This document shows positions 12,931 through 25,002 of a DNA stretch of 64,000 nt, piece after piece; the stretch's first letter is position 1, and the number at the start of each line of letters is the position of its first letter. Position numbers and translations under genes: made by a program. The DNA is taken from positions 496,001 through 560,000 of the forward strand of contig NC_031468.1 of NCBI RefSeq assembly GCF_000006565.2, in the 5' to 3' direction. The notes below the pieces were generated by a model, which saw only the letters and a program-made list of their open reading frames with translations, ran no database searches and was not told the DNA's origin. The DNA comes from Toxoplasma gondii ME49. Its lineage: Eukaryota; Apicomplexa; Conoidasida; Eucoccidiorida; Sarcocystidae.

Positions 12931-14808
12931 CGTGGAAGAAGAGAAAGGAAGAAAAGAAAGGAAGAAAAGAAAGGAAAGAAAGGAAAGAAAGGAAAGAAAG
13001 GAAAGAAAAAAGAGAGAATCGAGAAAACAGGGCAGAACGCGAGACGGGAAGCGGAGGAGGAGACGGAAAGGAGAAAAGGAGAAGAGAAGAGAGAAAAGAG
13101 AAGCCAACAGGAAAGACACTGAAGACGGACAGCGTTGGAGGTGCGAGACAGTAGCGCGACTCGAGGAAGAGAAGTGGAGAGCAGGTGAGAGAGAAGAGAA
13201 TGCGGTTTCTTGAACAAGGACGGTGACGACAGGCAAATCTCAGATCAGAAAAACGAGGACCTCCCCTAACAGTGCCGCGAGAATGAAGTTGTACGCCTCC
13301 ATGCAGTTTGTTTTCGACAGAAAAGAGGACAAGATTGAAAATTAAAAAAAAATCTGCCTGCTTTCTGCGAAACTTGACCCTCTCGATGCTCTGCCGTCGT
13401 GTGGGGTATTCGAAAGGAGACAGGCAAGGAGAGAGACGACCTCTTTGACCTCCGTTGAGAAGGAAGGCCTCGGCGGAGAAGGAAAAGAGAGAAACTGAAG
13501 CAGAAGTTCGCTTCTCCAGCCAAATCCGAAGATTTCCTCCTGCAAGGAAGAACGCAGGATTCTTTGCGCGAAAAGCTGCATGCGCTCTTCTCTCACTCCT
13601 CCGTGGAGAGTCTCCTCAGCGCCTCTCGCGAGCCGCCGAGCACGCCAGAGACTCGCGTGGACACACAGGCGAAAAGGAAAAGGAAAAAGAGAAGGAGAAA
13701 GAAGAAAGAAAAAGGAAAAAGAAAAGGAAAAAGAAAAGGGAAGAAGCCCCGTGTGTGTAGAGACAGACACCTCTTTCTTGTTTTGCTGTCTTCAGCGAAA
13801 AGGGAGGACTTTCTACTCTCAAGCGGAAAGGAGAAAACCTTTTCATCGTGCAGAAAAAGAGCGCGACTGCGTTGCTTGTCGGGGAAGCGCTTGAGAGCGA
13901 GACGAGAGAAGAGTTCGTCCGTTTCGATTTGAAAGATATCCTCTTCCACCATCCTCTGGCGTGTATGGCTTCCCGTATAGACCTCGTTTGAAGTCGGGGA
14001 CGCGTCTCGTTTTCTCGCGGCTGCCTGGACGGCCAAGAACCTGCAAGTCGCCATTTTTTCTTTCCTTTTGCGGCGCGTCCTTCAAAAGCGTCCTTTCCTT
14101 TCTGTCTTCTTTGACGCTTCGCTGCCTCCTGCCGCGACAAAGGACGCGGAACCGGCTTCTGTCAGGAAAAAAGGCAGAAAAAGAACTCGGTCTTCCGCAT
14201 GTTTATAGAGTAGCTGCGCTTCTCTGTGTGTCTATGTGTGTATCCCTTGAGCAGCAGCATTTGTCGAAGAGTTGAGAAGTTTTTTTCCACCTGTGAAAGA
14301 GTCTCTGAAAGACTGTTCTCACGGCGGTGAGCGTCTCGCTCCAGGACGGTCTCGGTCACCAAAAAGAGCAGTGCCTCAGAGGCTGTGGAGGATGTCTAGA
14401 AAGTTCCGAAAATTCGTTTAAATCGAAGAAGCAGACGCGCGACGGGGGGGAAGCGTCAGGATTCGAACGGAGAGGAGAGGCTCTTTCTTTCTTCTCTCGT
14501 CCATGCCTCGCGTTCCTCAAGTCTTCTGCCATATTCAGAAGCATCTCCTTTGCCCGCAATGTCTCCTTTCTCCCGGCTTGCTCCCTTCCACTCTCTTTCT
14601 TCTTCTGCTTTCACTCCTTCTTTCTTTTGTTCTTCTCTCTCGACTTCTTCTTGTTCCTTTCTTCGTTCTGCGTCGGTTTCTCTTGCTGCATTTCGGCGGG
14701 CAGCGTTTACCAGAGAAGGCCTTTCCTGAGAGTGGCGAGGCCCTCGGCTCCGTTGACCAGGACTTCCTCCAGTTTTCGTGAAGTCTTCCACCTTCGCGTT
14801 GTGGAAAC
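12931..14808. other. Divergent spacer between SPB1 and USE1
   Basis: The SPB1 and USE1 start codons face away from each other across 1.9 kb, so both promoters should be here. The SPB1-proximal part holds a (GGAAA)n-like purine run (about 12945-13010) and a second one at 13672-13745. One AGAGACG copy lies at 13432-13438; WGAGACG is a known Toxoplasma promoter element, but a single copy is weak evidence. A possible small minus-strand gene at 14054 is listed separately. Confidence 0.45.
13593..14054 (-). CDS. Possible small gene of unknown function
   Basis: A minus-strand reading frame opens at an ATG in GAAAAAATGG, close to the Toxoplasma start consensus, and runs as MATCRFLAVQAAARKRDASP and then NEVYTGSHTRQRMVEEDIFQ. 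The first 70 or so codons look protein-like (EEDIFQIETDELFSRLALKR). Beyond about residue 75 the frame passes through a purine/pyrimidine repeat that becomes a Phe/Leu run, which suggests an intron or a shadow frame. I recognise no family and cannot place a convincing acceptor. It may instead be untranslated sequence upstream of SPB1. Only the N-terminal part has any support. Confidence 0.25.
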   Translation of the reverse strand: MATCRFLAVQAAARKRDASPTSNEVYTGSHTRQRMVEEDIFQIETDELFSRLALKRFPDKQRSRALFLHDEKVFSFPLESRKSSLFAEDSKTRKRCLSLHTRGFFPFLFPFLFPFSFFFLLLFFLFLFACVSTRVSGVLGGSREALRRLSTEE

Positions 14809-17800
14809 ATGGCAGACACTCTGGCTCCCTCGCCTCCTCCCCCTCGCGCGCCTGAGAGGCGATCTGCTCGCACCTCGGTGCCTGTTTCTCCCGCCGCTTC
14901 CGCAGGACCTTCTCCACCTCTCTCCTCTCTTCGTTTTTCTGTCTCACGCGGAGCCGCAGACTCCGAGCGGGACGGTGGCTTCGGACCGTCAGACTCCAGC
15001 GAAGCTTCCGCATGCACGCAAGCGGCGAAAGATGTGCGTTGCTTCTTGGCAGAGGCTTGCCGTCTCGCACATGCAGCCGCTTCCTACGCGCTCGAAACTT
15101 CGGCGGAATGCGCCTCCCAGACCCCTCTGCCTCCGTCGTCGACGAAGGCACCAGACGTCGCATCTGAGACACTGAAAGCGCTGCGAGAAGTCGACAGAGA
15201 CAAAGAAGAAGAGCACGATGGAGAAGACATTGTTGTCTCCCGGGCGAAGGCGATCCAGGTGAGTCAGGGAGAGAACGGGGGTTTCGGAAGGCGCCCAGAA
15301 GGACAGAAAAAACGAGTCTCTCTCATCTTTGTCTGGCAGATTCGTGTCTCGGTTTGTCTCTTCACGACATCTTCTCTCCCATTGCGCGCGTTAGAAGAAA
15401 GGCGTCGTGGTGTCGGAAGAGAGCCTCTGGGATCGAGGGATCTCCAAATGGAATCCAAAGCGCGGAGAGAATGTCAAAAGAGGAAAGAGTTCGGCAGGAT
15501 GCGACCCATTCGCTTGCCGGCGCTGCTGTAGACAAAACAAAGAGTGAGCGATCTGGACGGCGGCTGACAGAAGCCGCAAAGCTGGAAGTCGCAAAAAAGA
15601 GATTGACCAGACAGTCGAAACTGCGCAAGACTCGGAAACTTCATTGTGGGGGCGACTCTCTTCGTTGCCAGTGAAGACACGCACAGAGAGTGGACGACCT
15701 GTCGAGGTTTAGAGTGGACGCATTTTGTATGCATGAAATGTTGTCAAAAAGAAGGCGGAGAACTCCCAAAGGCGGCTGTAAGGACGTCTGAAAGAGGAAA
15801 GACTGCTTCTCTCCACGACGACAGTTGCCATAGATCTCGAGGGCTGTCGTTGATCTCCTGAGACACGAGAAGAGATCGAGTATGATAATCGTTTCTTCGC
15901 GACTCGTGGGACATTCCCCCTGAACAAGAGCACAACAAGGGAAGAACTCTGTGTAGACAGACGCATGCGCTGGACGTACACCTCGGAGGTGCGACCTCCA
16001 GGGACGATCGTCCTGCCTGCACTCGCATCTCAGGCGTCGTTTCCTCTCGCTCCGACGACGAGGCTAGAAAGGACGAGAGCGTTCAAGAGGAGCTCTGGAC
16101 AATCGAGAGGAGGACAACAGAGAGAACCGTGTACAGATCAAGGCTCGAGACGGAACAGCACTCAGCCAATCGTTCAAAGACACTCACACGATCCCGAGAC
16201 CACAAGTGCATGGTCTCAAGGCTTGCGACCGAACGGCTGAGAGACTCAACAAGAGAGAAAGGCAGCTACAGGCGCATAGGACGCTCGCATGCATCGGAGC
16301 TAGAGCTTGAGAAGTTGTTCGAGTCTATATTTTTTGACGAATCAAATCTCAATTGTCGGATCCTGAAACCAGTCTCGCGTCTGTTTCTGTCGGGGACTCG
16401 CCTGTGCACGGGGGTTCCCCGTCTCGAAGAGCGCCTTGTTTTTACGAACGGGTGGACCATGGGAGCTCGCCGACTTCTGTGTTGTCGGTTCCTTCACTTT
16501 CCTCGCTTGGAAGCAGAGGAAATCGAGAGCGCTGGAAAGCTCAGGCGAGTCTTGCGCAAGGGACTGGGGCGAGTCTCCGTTTGTCTTTGAGAACTTCTTT
16601 CCTCTTGTGGCTGTGTCCATCGGACGCCGTAGGCATTTCTCCTTTGCAGGTGCTGCAGGCACTGGACTGCTGAAGAGAGCTCCCAGTTGGTGGACGTCCG
16701 TCTCCTACGACGTCAAGGCTCTTCCACGTATTGGGTGCGTACACGCTGTGAACGCGATCGATTGTAGTGTCTATCCGTTTTCTCTCTGTCTGTCTTCTTT
16801 CTGCAGCTGCTTCTCGCTCTGCAAGCCGCGCATGCAACGGCTGCAGAAATGTTTATCGTCAACGCAACTTGGAGAGAAAGCGACGCAGGACCCGCCGTCG
16901 ACGCTGAACTCTTCGGTACGTGCTCACTGCCGCGGCGAAGGTTCTGAACAAGGGGTCCGCAGTGCATAACTGCAGACCCCAAATCGAATAAAAGTCCACT
17001 CGAAGACACAGACGCGAAGCTGTAGGCTACCTGTCGTCGAGCCTCTCGATCGCGTTGGCTAGAGAACTCGTCACTCTTCATCATCCCGCGTTCGAATCAC
17101 TGCTTAGTGACTTCAGTGACGTAAAACTGGCATCCCGCGGCGACAGTGGCTTAGGCGACTGAACGACAGCGCCGAGGAGTGCGAACAGGCGAAGACCCGT
17201 ACAGCTGCCGGCGTACTTTGTTTCAGTTAAAAATAAATACGCGAAGTGAAAGTGTGGGATGCGGCGAAACTGAGGCGAGACAAACAGGCGCGTCGAGAGA
17301 TGCTGCTCTGTGTGGCTTCCGCCTCGAAGCCGCTGGGGTTCACTCCTCTCTTTGTGGACGACTCCAAAGCTTGTTCATGTAAATGCGTCTTTTTGTCTTC
17401 CACGGATACTGTGATTCCTTTGTTTCCGACGCTCTACAGTGTACGCTGCGTTTTAGTAAATAGAGTGCACTCTACGAAGCAAAGCGCATGAGAGTACCTA
17501 AAGTGCATTAACGTGAGTAAAATGTTTTCTGGTAAGGAGCTTGCATTATACCAGGTAGGCTGTTCTGGGGTCGATAAACTGTGTCATGGTCGTTTGACCA
17601 GTTTCTCGATCCGGTGAAATGGGCAAGCAGCGACGTTGCCTGGTGGATGCATTGGCAGTTCTTGGTTTCTTTCTGTCGATGTTCCACCTTCGATTCGTTC
17701 GCTGTGTGAGTCTTCGTCTAGTGGCTCGCCTCACACACGCACACTCTCGCGAAGTTGCAAAGAAGCGTTTACTCTGAATCTTGAATTGGATTTCCTCTGT

Positions 17801-19097
17801 TACAGAGGGGGTAAAATATGAAGTCTGCATCGATGAATTCTGTCCATGGTCGAGGCTATAGTAGACGCTGCCAAGGTTTTCTCTTGAAGTCGAGTTAAAA
17901 GATCTCCTCTGTTTTCTCCAGCAAACGCACAAACTTCAGAGACCTCTTTCTCGTTATTGAGGACCTGAGAGTGAACACTGCCGTGAATAGAGCTAGCGAG
18001 AGTTGAAACAACTTGCGTGCTTGTGTATGACTTCCGCCTACACAGACGTTTGTGATTTTACAAGCCTGCGCTTCTACGGGAACGTAGTGGAGAGAGAGTG
18101 ACGAAGGGTCAACTGCAGAGACAAGTCTGTGTCTCTGAGTTGTCTCTCGCTTGCCGTGCAGTTGTCAACTCTGGTGTAAACGACAGTCGAATCCGTCCAT
18201 GTTTGTGTTTTCCTTTTTCTGTGGATGTGCGCTTCAGAAGAAGCGTTCAGGGCGTTGCATTTAGCAACTCGGGCGCTGTTGGGCTGTTCTCTTCTTGCAA
18301 GCTGTTGTCCCCCGGCGGTTTCTCTCTCTGGGGTCGATCAGCGGTTGCCTTCCGTGGCAACAGAGAAACCAGCTTCTTCCCTCCCGCACTCGCCCTCTGT
18401 CTGCAAGCAAGATAAGGAAGCTGCTTTTCAACTGACAGATGATCTTCTCGAGATGTGGGCGCGCGAAAGTCCACACACGGACGACGAGGAACCGGACCCC
18501 CGGGCGCGCGGCGAGTTTGAAGAAAGGAAGAAGAGCGTGGACAGGGATACGCGTGTAGAGTCAGGTGGCGAGGCCTCGCTGCAGAGGGAAGGCGACGAAG
18601 GGCAGACAGACGTCAAGAGCATGTTCCAGACTTTTGACGCTTCTTCCTCCGAGGCAGCACTGCGTAGAGACGAAGCCGCGGCAACCGAGAGACGAGCTTT
18701 GTTTTCATCTGCCAATTTTCCGGGAGCTCGAGGAAAGCTGCGTCGGAGGGGTCAGGGTGCTTCGCTGCGGTGTGGCGTCGGGACGCCAGGCGCCGACTCT
18801 GGGGACGGGCAAAAAGAAGAGGAAGAAGGCCTGAAGCAAAGCCTCCTCGACTTTGCTCATGAAATGAAGCAAGAGGCAACGAGGTACGGCCAAGTGATTC
18901 AGCGCGACCGCGACCGCCTCCAGAGGACGGGGGAGGCGCAGCAGCGACACTTGGATAAGACTCATGGAGCCGCGAAGGACACAAAAAGTTTGATTTACGG
19001 CAGTGGCTTCGGCTTCTTCTACGCCATGGCTCTCCTCCTGATCGGGTGCATTCTTTTTGTCATGGTCATGTCGTTTATTCTCTTCACTCCTGGTTGA
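14809..19097 (+). CDS. USE1: USE1-type SNARE (ER-Golgi tail-anchored Q-SNARE)
   Basis: USE1 is a tail-anchored SNARE for retrograde Golgi-to-ER fusion, with its N-terminus in the cytosol and its anchor in the ER. Five exons keep phase: 14809-15258, 15395-15543, 16650-16734, 16807-16915 and 18238-19097, giving about 550 residues. The last exon carries the SNARE helix (EEGLKQSLLDFAHEMKQEAT then GQVIQRDRDRLQRTG), with an Asp where human USE1 has its zero-layer Asp (VIKKDNQTL). It ends in one hydrophobic anchor (FFYAMALLLIGCILFVMVMS) with a short tail. Family members are about 260 residues; the surplus here is a Ser/Pro-rich N-terminus and an acidic region before the SNARE motif. Exons 2-4 (KKGVVVSEESLWDRGISKWN; HATAAEMFIVNATWRESDAG) are placed by splice signals and phase only. 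The C-terminal assignment is good; the middle exons need transcript support. Confidence 0.7.
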
Positions 19098-22000
19098 CAG
19101 CGCAGCAGGCACACAGTTCCTGGTCACTGGCACGCAGATTTCAGTAACGCCTCAGCCCGCCAGCGAGGCGCGTTGTGCTGCAGCATTTTTTGGGTCGTTC
19201 GTTCTCCGGAACGCCTGAGGTGCATCCACCAAGCTGGGTAAAAGAGCACAACTTTCTCCGGTCTCTACACTTTGAAACTCTGTGTCTCACTTGCGCGTTC
19301 GGGACTAGCCGCAGAGAGCTGTTTTCGCTTCTCTGTTCCATTTTTCCTCGATGCCGCGCGTCTATGGCACCTGAATTTCCAAACAGCTTATACACGGTTC
19401 GCCTGGCGGGCAAGCTGAGGCAGGCCCAAGGCGTTTTTACTCCGGACGGGGTTTCCGCAGAAAACATCCTCAGATTCGCGTACAGAGCCAGAGTTTCGTG
19501 CAGTGACGTGGTGGTCGTAGGACACACTCGACGTCTGTCGCATGCGTCGAGAAACGCTGAACTGTGAGTTTGACGAGGTGGGACGACACTCTGTAGCAAT
19601 CAGAGCAAGGAAAGAGAATTCGCAGTGAATGACCCGCAGATAGGGTACTGCCGTCTCAATGTTGAAACCTGTCGGCTTGAAACGGCGAAGGAATTCACCT
19701 GCTTTCAGAAAGGAACTTGGCGGACTCTAACTGCATGCCTTTTTGGTGTAACAGAGACGATCACGGTAATAAGTTCCGTATTTCGTTTTAGCTCAGTGCT
19801 TACTCAGGAGATGGTCAGGCGTGTTCCCGTTTCCTTAGCTTGAGATAGGAGTGTTGAGTTCACCCCGCGGGGGCTGCGAATCTTTGCTGTTGCACCCGAG
19901 GGAAGTAAAACGTTTGGTGGGGGTTTTCAGGTAAACGTGGTCTGTGACTCTAGAAGAGCGAGTTTGAGGCAAACCAATTTTCCGTGGAAAGTTGTTTGAT
20001 CCAGTTGCGAACTCCGCCGGCGCTCGTGTTTTACCGTTTTTCAACATGTCCAGGGCACTTGCCTGACACACGCACTTCGTGCTCATTGCACGTGAAGGGT
20101 TATTTTCGAAATGAATCCCGCCAAAGGTAACTCCAACTCAGAAACCACCGTTATAAGATGAAACTACATTTAGAACACACCGAAACAACAAGGTGTGTTC
20201 AGAGAAGGCTCATACATATACTCAGTGTTCTCGAAACTATTCCAGCGCAGTAGAAGTTGGATCCGGTAACCAGCGTGTAAGAAAGAACGCGCTTGGCATC
20301 ATCCTAGCGAGTCGAGAATCCTCGTAAGCTAGTAGCGTTTCTACCTGAGAACACTGCTCCTTCACTCACGATTGGTGGCAGAACTTAAAACAAGCTGTCG
20401 CGGACTCTGCTTCAACGGCCGCATGTGCATTTCGTCGAAACTCCGGTAAGGCAAGTTGAGACGGGACACTGTCTGCTAAGTCGAAATACTAGAAGCACAC
20501 CATCTGATACGCTTCTTCCTTTTGTCGAGGCTTTGCAAAGCATGTGCCGTGCCCCTTCAACTATTTCGTTCTGGGATTGTGCCTTTCGCTCAACAGCCAT
20601 CTTTGAAACAGGCGCTGTTTTGCTAGAGTTGTTGTTTGGGGACGTCTCTACAAAGACACCATGACCGTGGGCAAGAATCGGGTACCTGTATCGCCGGTCC
20701 GCGTAACCAGTGTCTTTTACTTTCCTCGCAAACACTGTTCACTGGAAACGGAGCCCCCTCCCTAAGTCATCGAGGTCCTTTTCTAGTTCTCTCGTCACTA
20801 GTGGATATTATACTAATGGCGAGACGGGAAGTGAGTCTTAAAGAGAAGTGATGTTCAGCGGGGAAGATATCGTCTAACATATATAGCTAAGTATCAGCTT
20901 AGATGCACACATGGCAATATTCATTCCTTGTACGGTTTGCACCTACGTGTCTCCACATTTTGAGTCTAAAAGTCCCTTGTTTACAGCTGAGAACACAGAA
21001 GAGTACGCTGCATCACGTTTGACCGTTACACTGGGCATGTTTTAATGCTGACTTGCTACAAACCACGACAGCGTAATATTTAATGTGTACCTCCGTTCAT
21101 GGAAATCAAATGGGCTTCCACGTTATCTATAGTGCCTGGCTTGGTGCGGTCGCACCTATCAACTGGAAAAACCGACTGCGACCAATATTGCTGAAGTGGG
21201 GCTTTCTGTACCTTCACACAACTCTTGAATGTGCGCCTCCCACAGGCCCTCTGCACCCCCCGGCGTCTGCGACAACGCCGGCGCCGAGTAGCAGTGAAAG
21301 ACCACAACAGACACTTTATCTCCGGTCGACGTCAACACGAGACAACGCTTCTTCCTCTGTGCGAGTTTTGGCCAACATTCTCCCCGGAATTTCCCTTTTT
21401 GCTGCGATGTCCTCCAACTCCCGGTAGCTCGAATGTTGAGATAGCACAGAACCGAAAGATACTAGGAACCAGGAGGTTGCTTTAGTCCTGGGGAATACAA
21501 GTTCGAACCATCAATATATTGATTGGTGCACAGAAGTAACCATGCCCTGCGTACGAAGGCAGTACGAAGTACACAAAGGTCATAGTTGGGACACGTACTG
21601 TAATTACCGCGTTTTTAGTGGACGCCTCTATGCGAGAACCAACGGTCGACAGCTTCATTGGAACAAACGACCGAGACACGATTTCTCTAACAGAAAATTG
21701 CGAACTGTCAGCAAACGCAAAGGGTACACAACCCAATCTCAGGTTCAGCACCGTGGCTGCTCTAATGCGTTCGCCAGTTGACAGAAAAGCATCGACTTCT
21801 GGCCGTCAGCGGTTAGTGTCCAATAGGAAGGTCATTAAAAGATCTGAAAAAGCCAACCCGCAGAGAACTCCGAGAAAGGGTGTCTGTATCAAGTACGGAA
21901 TCATTCTTGTTCTGCCGACACTCCTGGCGCCCCGACGGCTACTTTCTTGACACTTGCGGCCATTCCCACGGCGTATCACGGGCAACACGACAACTTTCGC

Positions 22001-25000
22001 AAGCGGTTCACCCGATTCCATTCAATGATAGCATCTTCCGAGCCTTTTTCATCGTTTAAGCTCCAACAAAGTTCGCCCACACACGCTTACTCCATAGCCG
22101 AATCCTTGCCACCCCCCTCCTCCTCCCCCCTTTGAAACTTGTGCCTGGTATGAAGGGTCTCTCTGTCGCCTGTTGTCTTCGAGTTCTTTATTTCGTTTCC
22201 ATTCAGTATCTACCTGCCGCCTGCTTGTCTCGGCACCGCCTCTTTTTGTCTACTGACTGAACTGTTCACTGTCGCGCACGCGTGTGACTCTGGACAAAAT
22301 CCAAAGCTGGTTAATTCTGGGGTTGCGCGTTTTGAGGAGCAAGTCTCAAAGCACAAACCTAGACACGGCAGTGTGCCCGTTTCGCTGTCTCCGTCTTCGA
22401 TTCTGCGTTTCCCCCGAATACTCCCGAAGGAAATCGGTTCGTTTCGCCCACTTCCTCTTCCGCCGACGGCCAGTGTTCCGCGTCCCGGTCTTCTGCAGCG
22501 CTATCCCCGGCTTCCGGAATCCTCAACTCGTGCTCTACTCTCCGGCTTCTCCCTCCCTCGCTCGAAGCGCCGGGCACACCCGGTCAGCGTCGCGTCGGCC
22601 CCGATGGACGGGCGCGTGGTAGGTGAGAACCTGCCCCGAGGGGAAGAAGCTTTCGGACGGCGATGTGCGTGGGAATGCGCAAGGAGGGGAAGAAAGCGTT
22701 TTCTTGTGGGTTCTGTGCCGGGACTGCTCCCAGACGAGACGGAGACGAACCGTCCTCGATGCTCGGACTGGATCGCGAGGCGTCTGCTTTTCTCCCTCCC
22801 GCATAGTCCTCGAGGTTTCTCGCGATTTCCAGTTTCATTTCTCCGGCTGCTTTCTTGACTTTCTCGACTCGCAAACCCCCGACAACCGTTTGCGCCTTCC
22901 CAGAACGAACGAGAAAAAGAAAGTCGAAGAGCCGGCGGGCCTCCCGTGGACGAAGAGTGAAGGTTCGAGAGGCGACCGGGGGCAGCAGGGACGGCCGTGC
23001 GAAGGCAGGTCGCGACGTTTGTGGGTACGGGCCCTTAGCCAGGGAGAAGCTGAGCTTCTCTAGTCAATTTTTTTGAGTGCTTTGCGGTTTCACAGCGATG
23101 CTTCGCTTCCCGGAGAACGCGCGATAATTTGGAAGCCCAAAGCGGGCTGTACAGAAAAAAAATCCCTCTGTGTCCTTCCCATACTCGCGTGCCGTGAGGT
23201 GTGTCGCGGGGGGCTTGGCTCTGGTCTACAAGTGAGACAAGAGTTCCTTCGAGAGGTTGACGCGAATTTGAGAGCGGACGCACCGCGCAGAGAACTGGAT
23301 TTCTTCCTCCGAGAGCGCCGCTGCGATCGGCGCCTCTAAGGGAGTAGATCCAGAGTGAAACTCGAGAAGCCAGCCCATCGGTGGACTCGGCAGAAGTGTG
23401 CACTCGGAGTGGAGCTGCGTTCGAGTTGAGAGGAAAGGCAGCTGTGCTCTCGATAAACCGTCAAGCGGGCGACAGCGAGCGCCTCTCGACGCGGCGGAGA
23501 TTTCTTTCGGAATCTGTGCGTTATTGCAGACTTCACTTCCGACACTCATCTGTAACAAGACACGTTTCTTGTCGGACCGTCAAATTTTTTCCTTCAAGCG
23601 ACCGGCGCTTCGCCACACCCGCGCTTGCTTCGCCGGTATACGGAACGCATCGCCGCAACAGCCCTAAGACGGCTGGTTCGCGTCAAACAGCGGCAAAGAT
23701 CCTTTGGTTTTCCGAGTTTCCTAGAACTCCCAGTGTGCCGAGCCTTTCCGGAAGCGTCGGACCGCGTATCCCGATCCTTGATTTGTCTGCTGCGGCCTCC
23801 GGCCCCGCCCACGTGAGAACTCTTGTATAGGCGAGTCTCACTCTCTTCACTGGTGGACGCCGGTTGAGATCAGGGATCCTCCTTCTCCGAAGAATCGCGT
23901 CTTGTGTCCAATGGCGTTTCCTCCATGCCTCGCGTACGTTTTTCGTCGCCGCCGCTTGCTGTCGCGGGAGCTTTTTTTCATCTCAACACGAGGCTGCTTT
24001 TGAGGTCGTCGCGACCCCTCAAGGTCTAGAGACAAGCGCACACTCCAGATAGTGTGCGTGTGCCTTTCGTCCAACATTCTGGTAGAATCTGGGTTTGCCA
24101 TGAATGTGATCTTTCGGGACTCAGACAAGACGCTCACGCTCTTGAGCTTTCCGCAAAGGCACGCATCATGCAAGGCGTGGCTTTCCGCCGACTGACCAAG
24201 CCACTTTTTTGAGAGCGTTCGTCGAAACGCGTTTGCAAACGAGCGAAACTGTGGACGTACTGTCTTGTCGTTGAGTCTCTTCCGGCTTCGTCAAAGCGGG
24301 GCAAAACTCATTTTTTCCGTCAACTGTCGCTGGATTTCCGTGCGACCTCAAAAGGAGATCAAGCGTATGTGTGGCCACACATACACACGTACGATGCACC
24401 GTGTTTTTCAACAGATGTTTGTTTCTCTTGGCTTTTCGCCGTCATGCTTGCCAGAAATGTCTCGCGCACTTTGGAGACGCGAAAGGCGTGATGACTAGAG
24501 ACTTAGAGTTCCTCTCTCCGTCGTTTTTTACCGTTTTGTGTATAGAGAGCGCGCGTTATCCGCGCTGCTGGTCTGACCTTGTCGCTGTCTCGCCTCGTCG
24601 AAGTGAATGTCCGACGAAGACCTCGGTACCTACAGCTTGTTTTCCGGAAGCCTGTCTGCGTTGCAGACGTTTTTCTTCCCGTCTTGCAGAGCGGCACCTG
24701 TGCAATCCAGTTCTCAGGGCCGTCGTGTTTTGCGAGTTCTTTGAAACGCCGCTCTCCCGGCCATCGTTTGTCCACTCGCGTTCCTGTGTGCAGCTTCCAA
24801 CCTGCACGATCCTTTCCTCGCCGACGCATCTGCGAAGAAGAGCGACAAAGGGAGCGTTTCGAGTAAGCTAAAGACTGCGTGTACTGACGCATGACTGAGA
24901 GACGGGGTTCCCAGTTCCTTCCCCCGCTTTTCGCCCTGTTACTCCGTTTCGCGCGGACCTTTCAAGCGACCCACATTCTCGTTTTACGCCGGGTTCTGTG

Positions 25001-25002
25001 CC
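19098..25002. other. Gene-sparse 5.9-kb interval upstream of the AP2 gene
   Basis: Only short, unconvincing reading frames occur here on either strand. The left part (to about 22250) is less GC-rich than the genes and looks intergenic. From about 22280 to 25002 composition rises and pyrimidine-rich stretches appear, which would suit a long, possibly spliced 5' UTR of the AP2 gene. No tRNA, rRNA or mobile element was recognised. Confidence 0.4.
20173..20200. other. Perfect 9-bp inverted repeat
   Basis: gaacacacc (20173-20181) is followed after 10 bases by its exact complement ggtgtgttc (20192-20200). It lies about 1.1 kb downstream of the USE1 stop, in sequence with no gene. It may be a transcript hairpin or chance. 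Confidence 0.5.

Noticed and set aside
14440..14475. gattcgaac resembling an antisense tRNA B box
   Set aside because: The flanking bases do not form a five-base T stem and no D arm is present.
17040..17110. GTTCGAATC resembling a tRNA B box
   Set aside because: No matching A box, acceptor stem or T stem could be folded around it.
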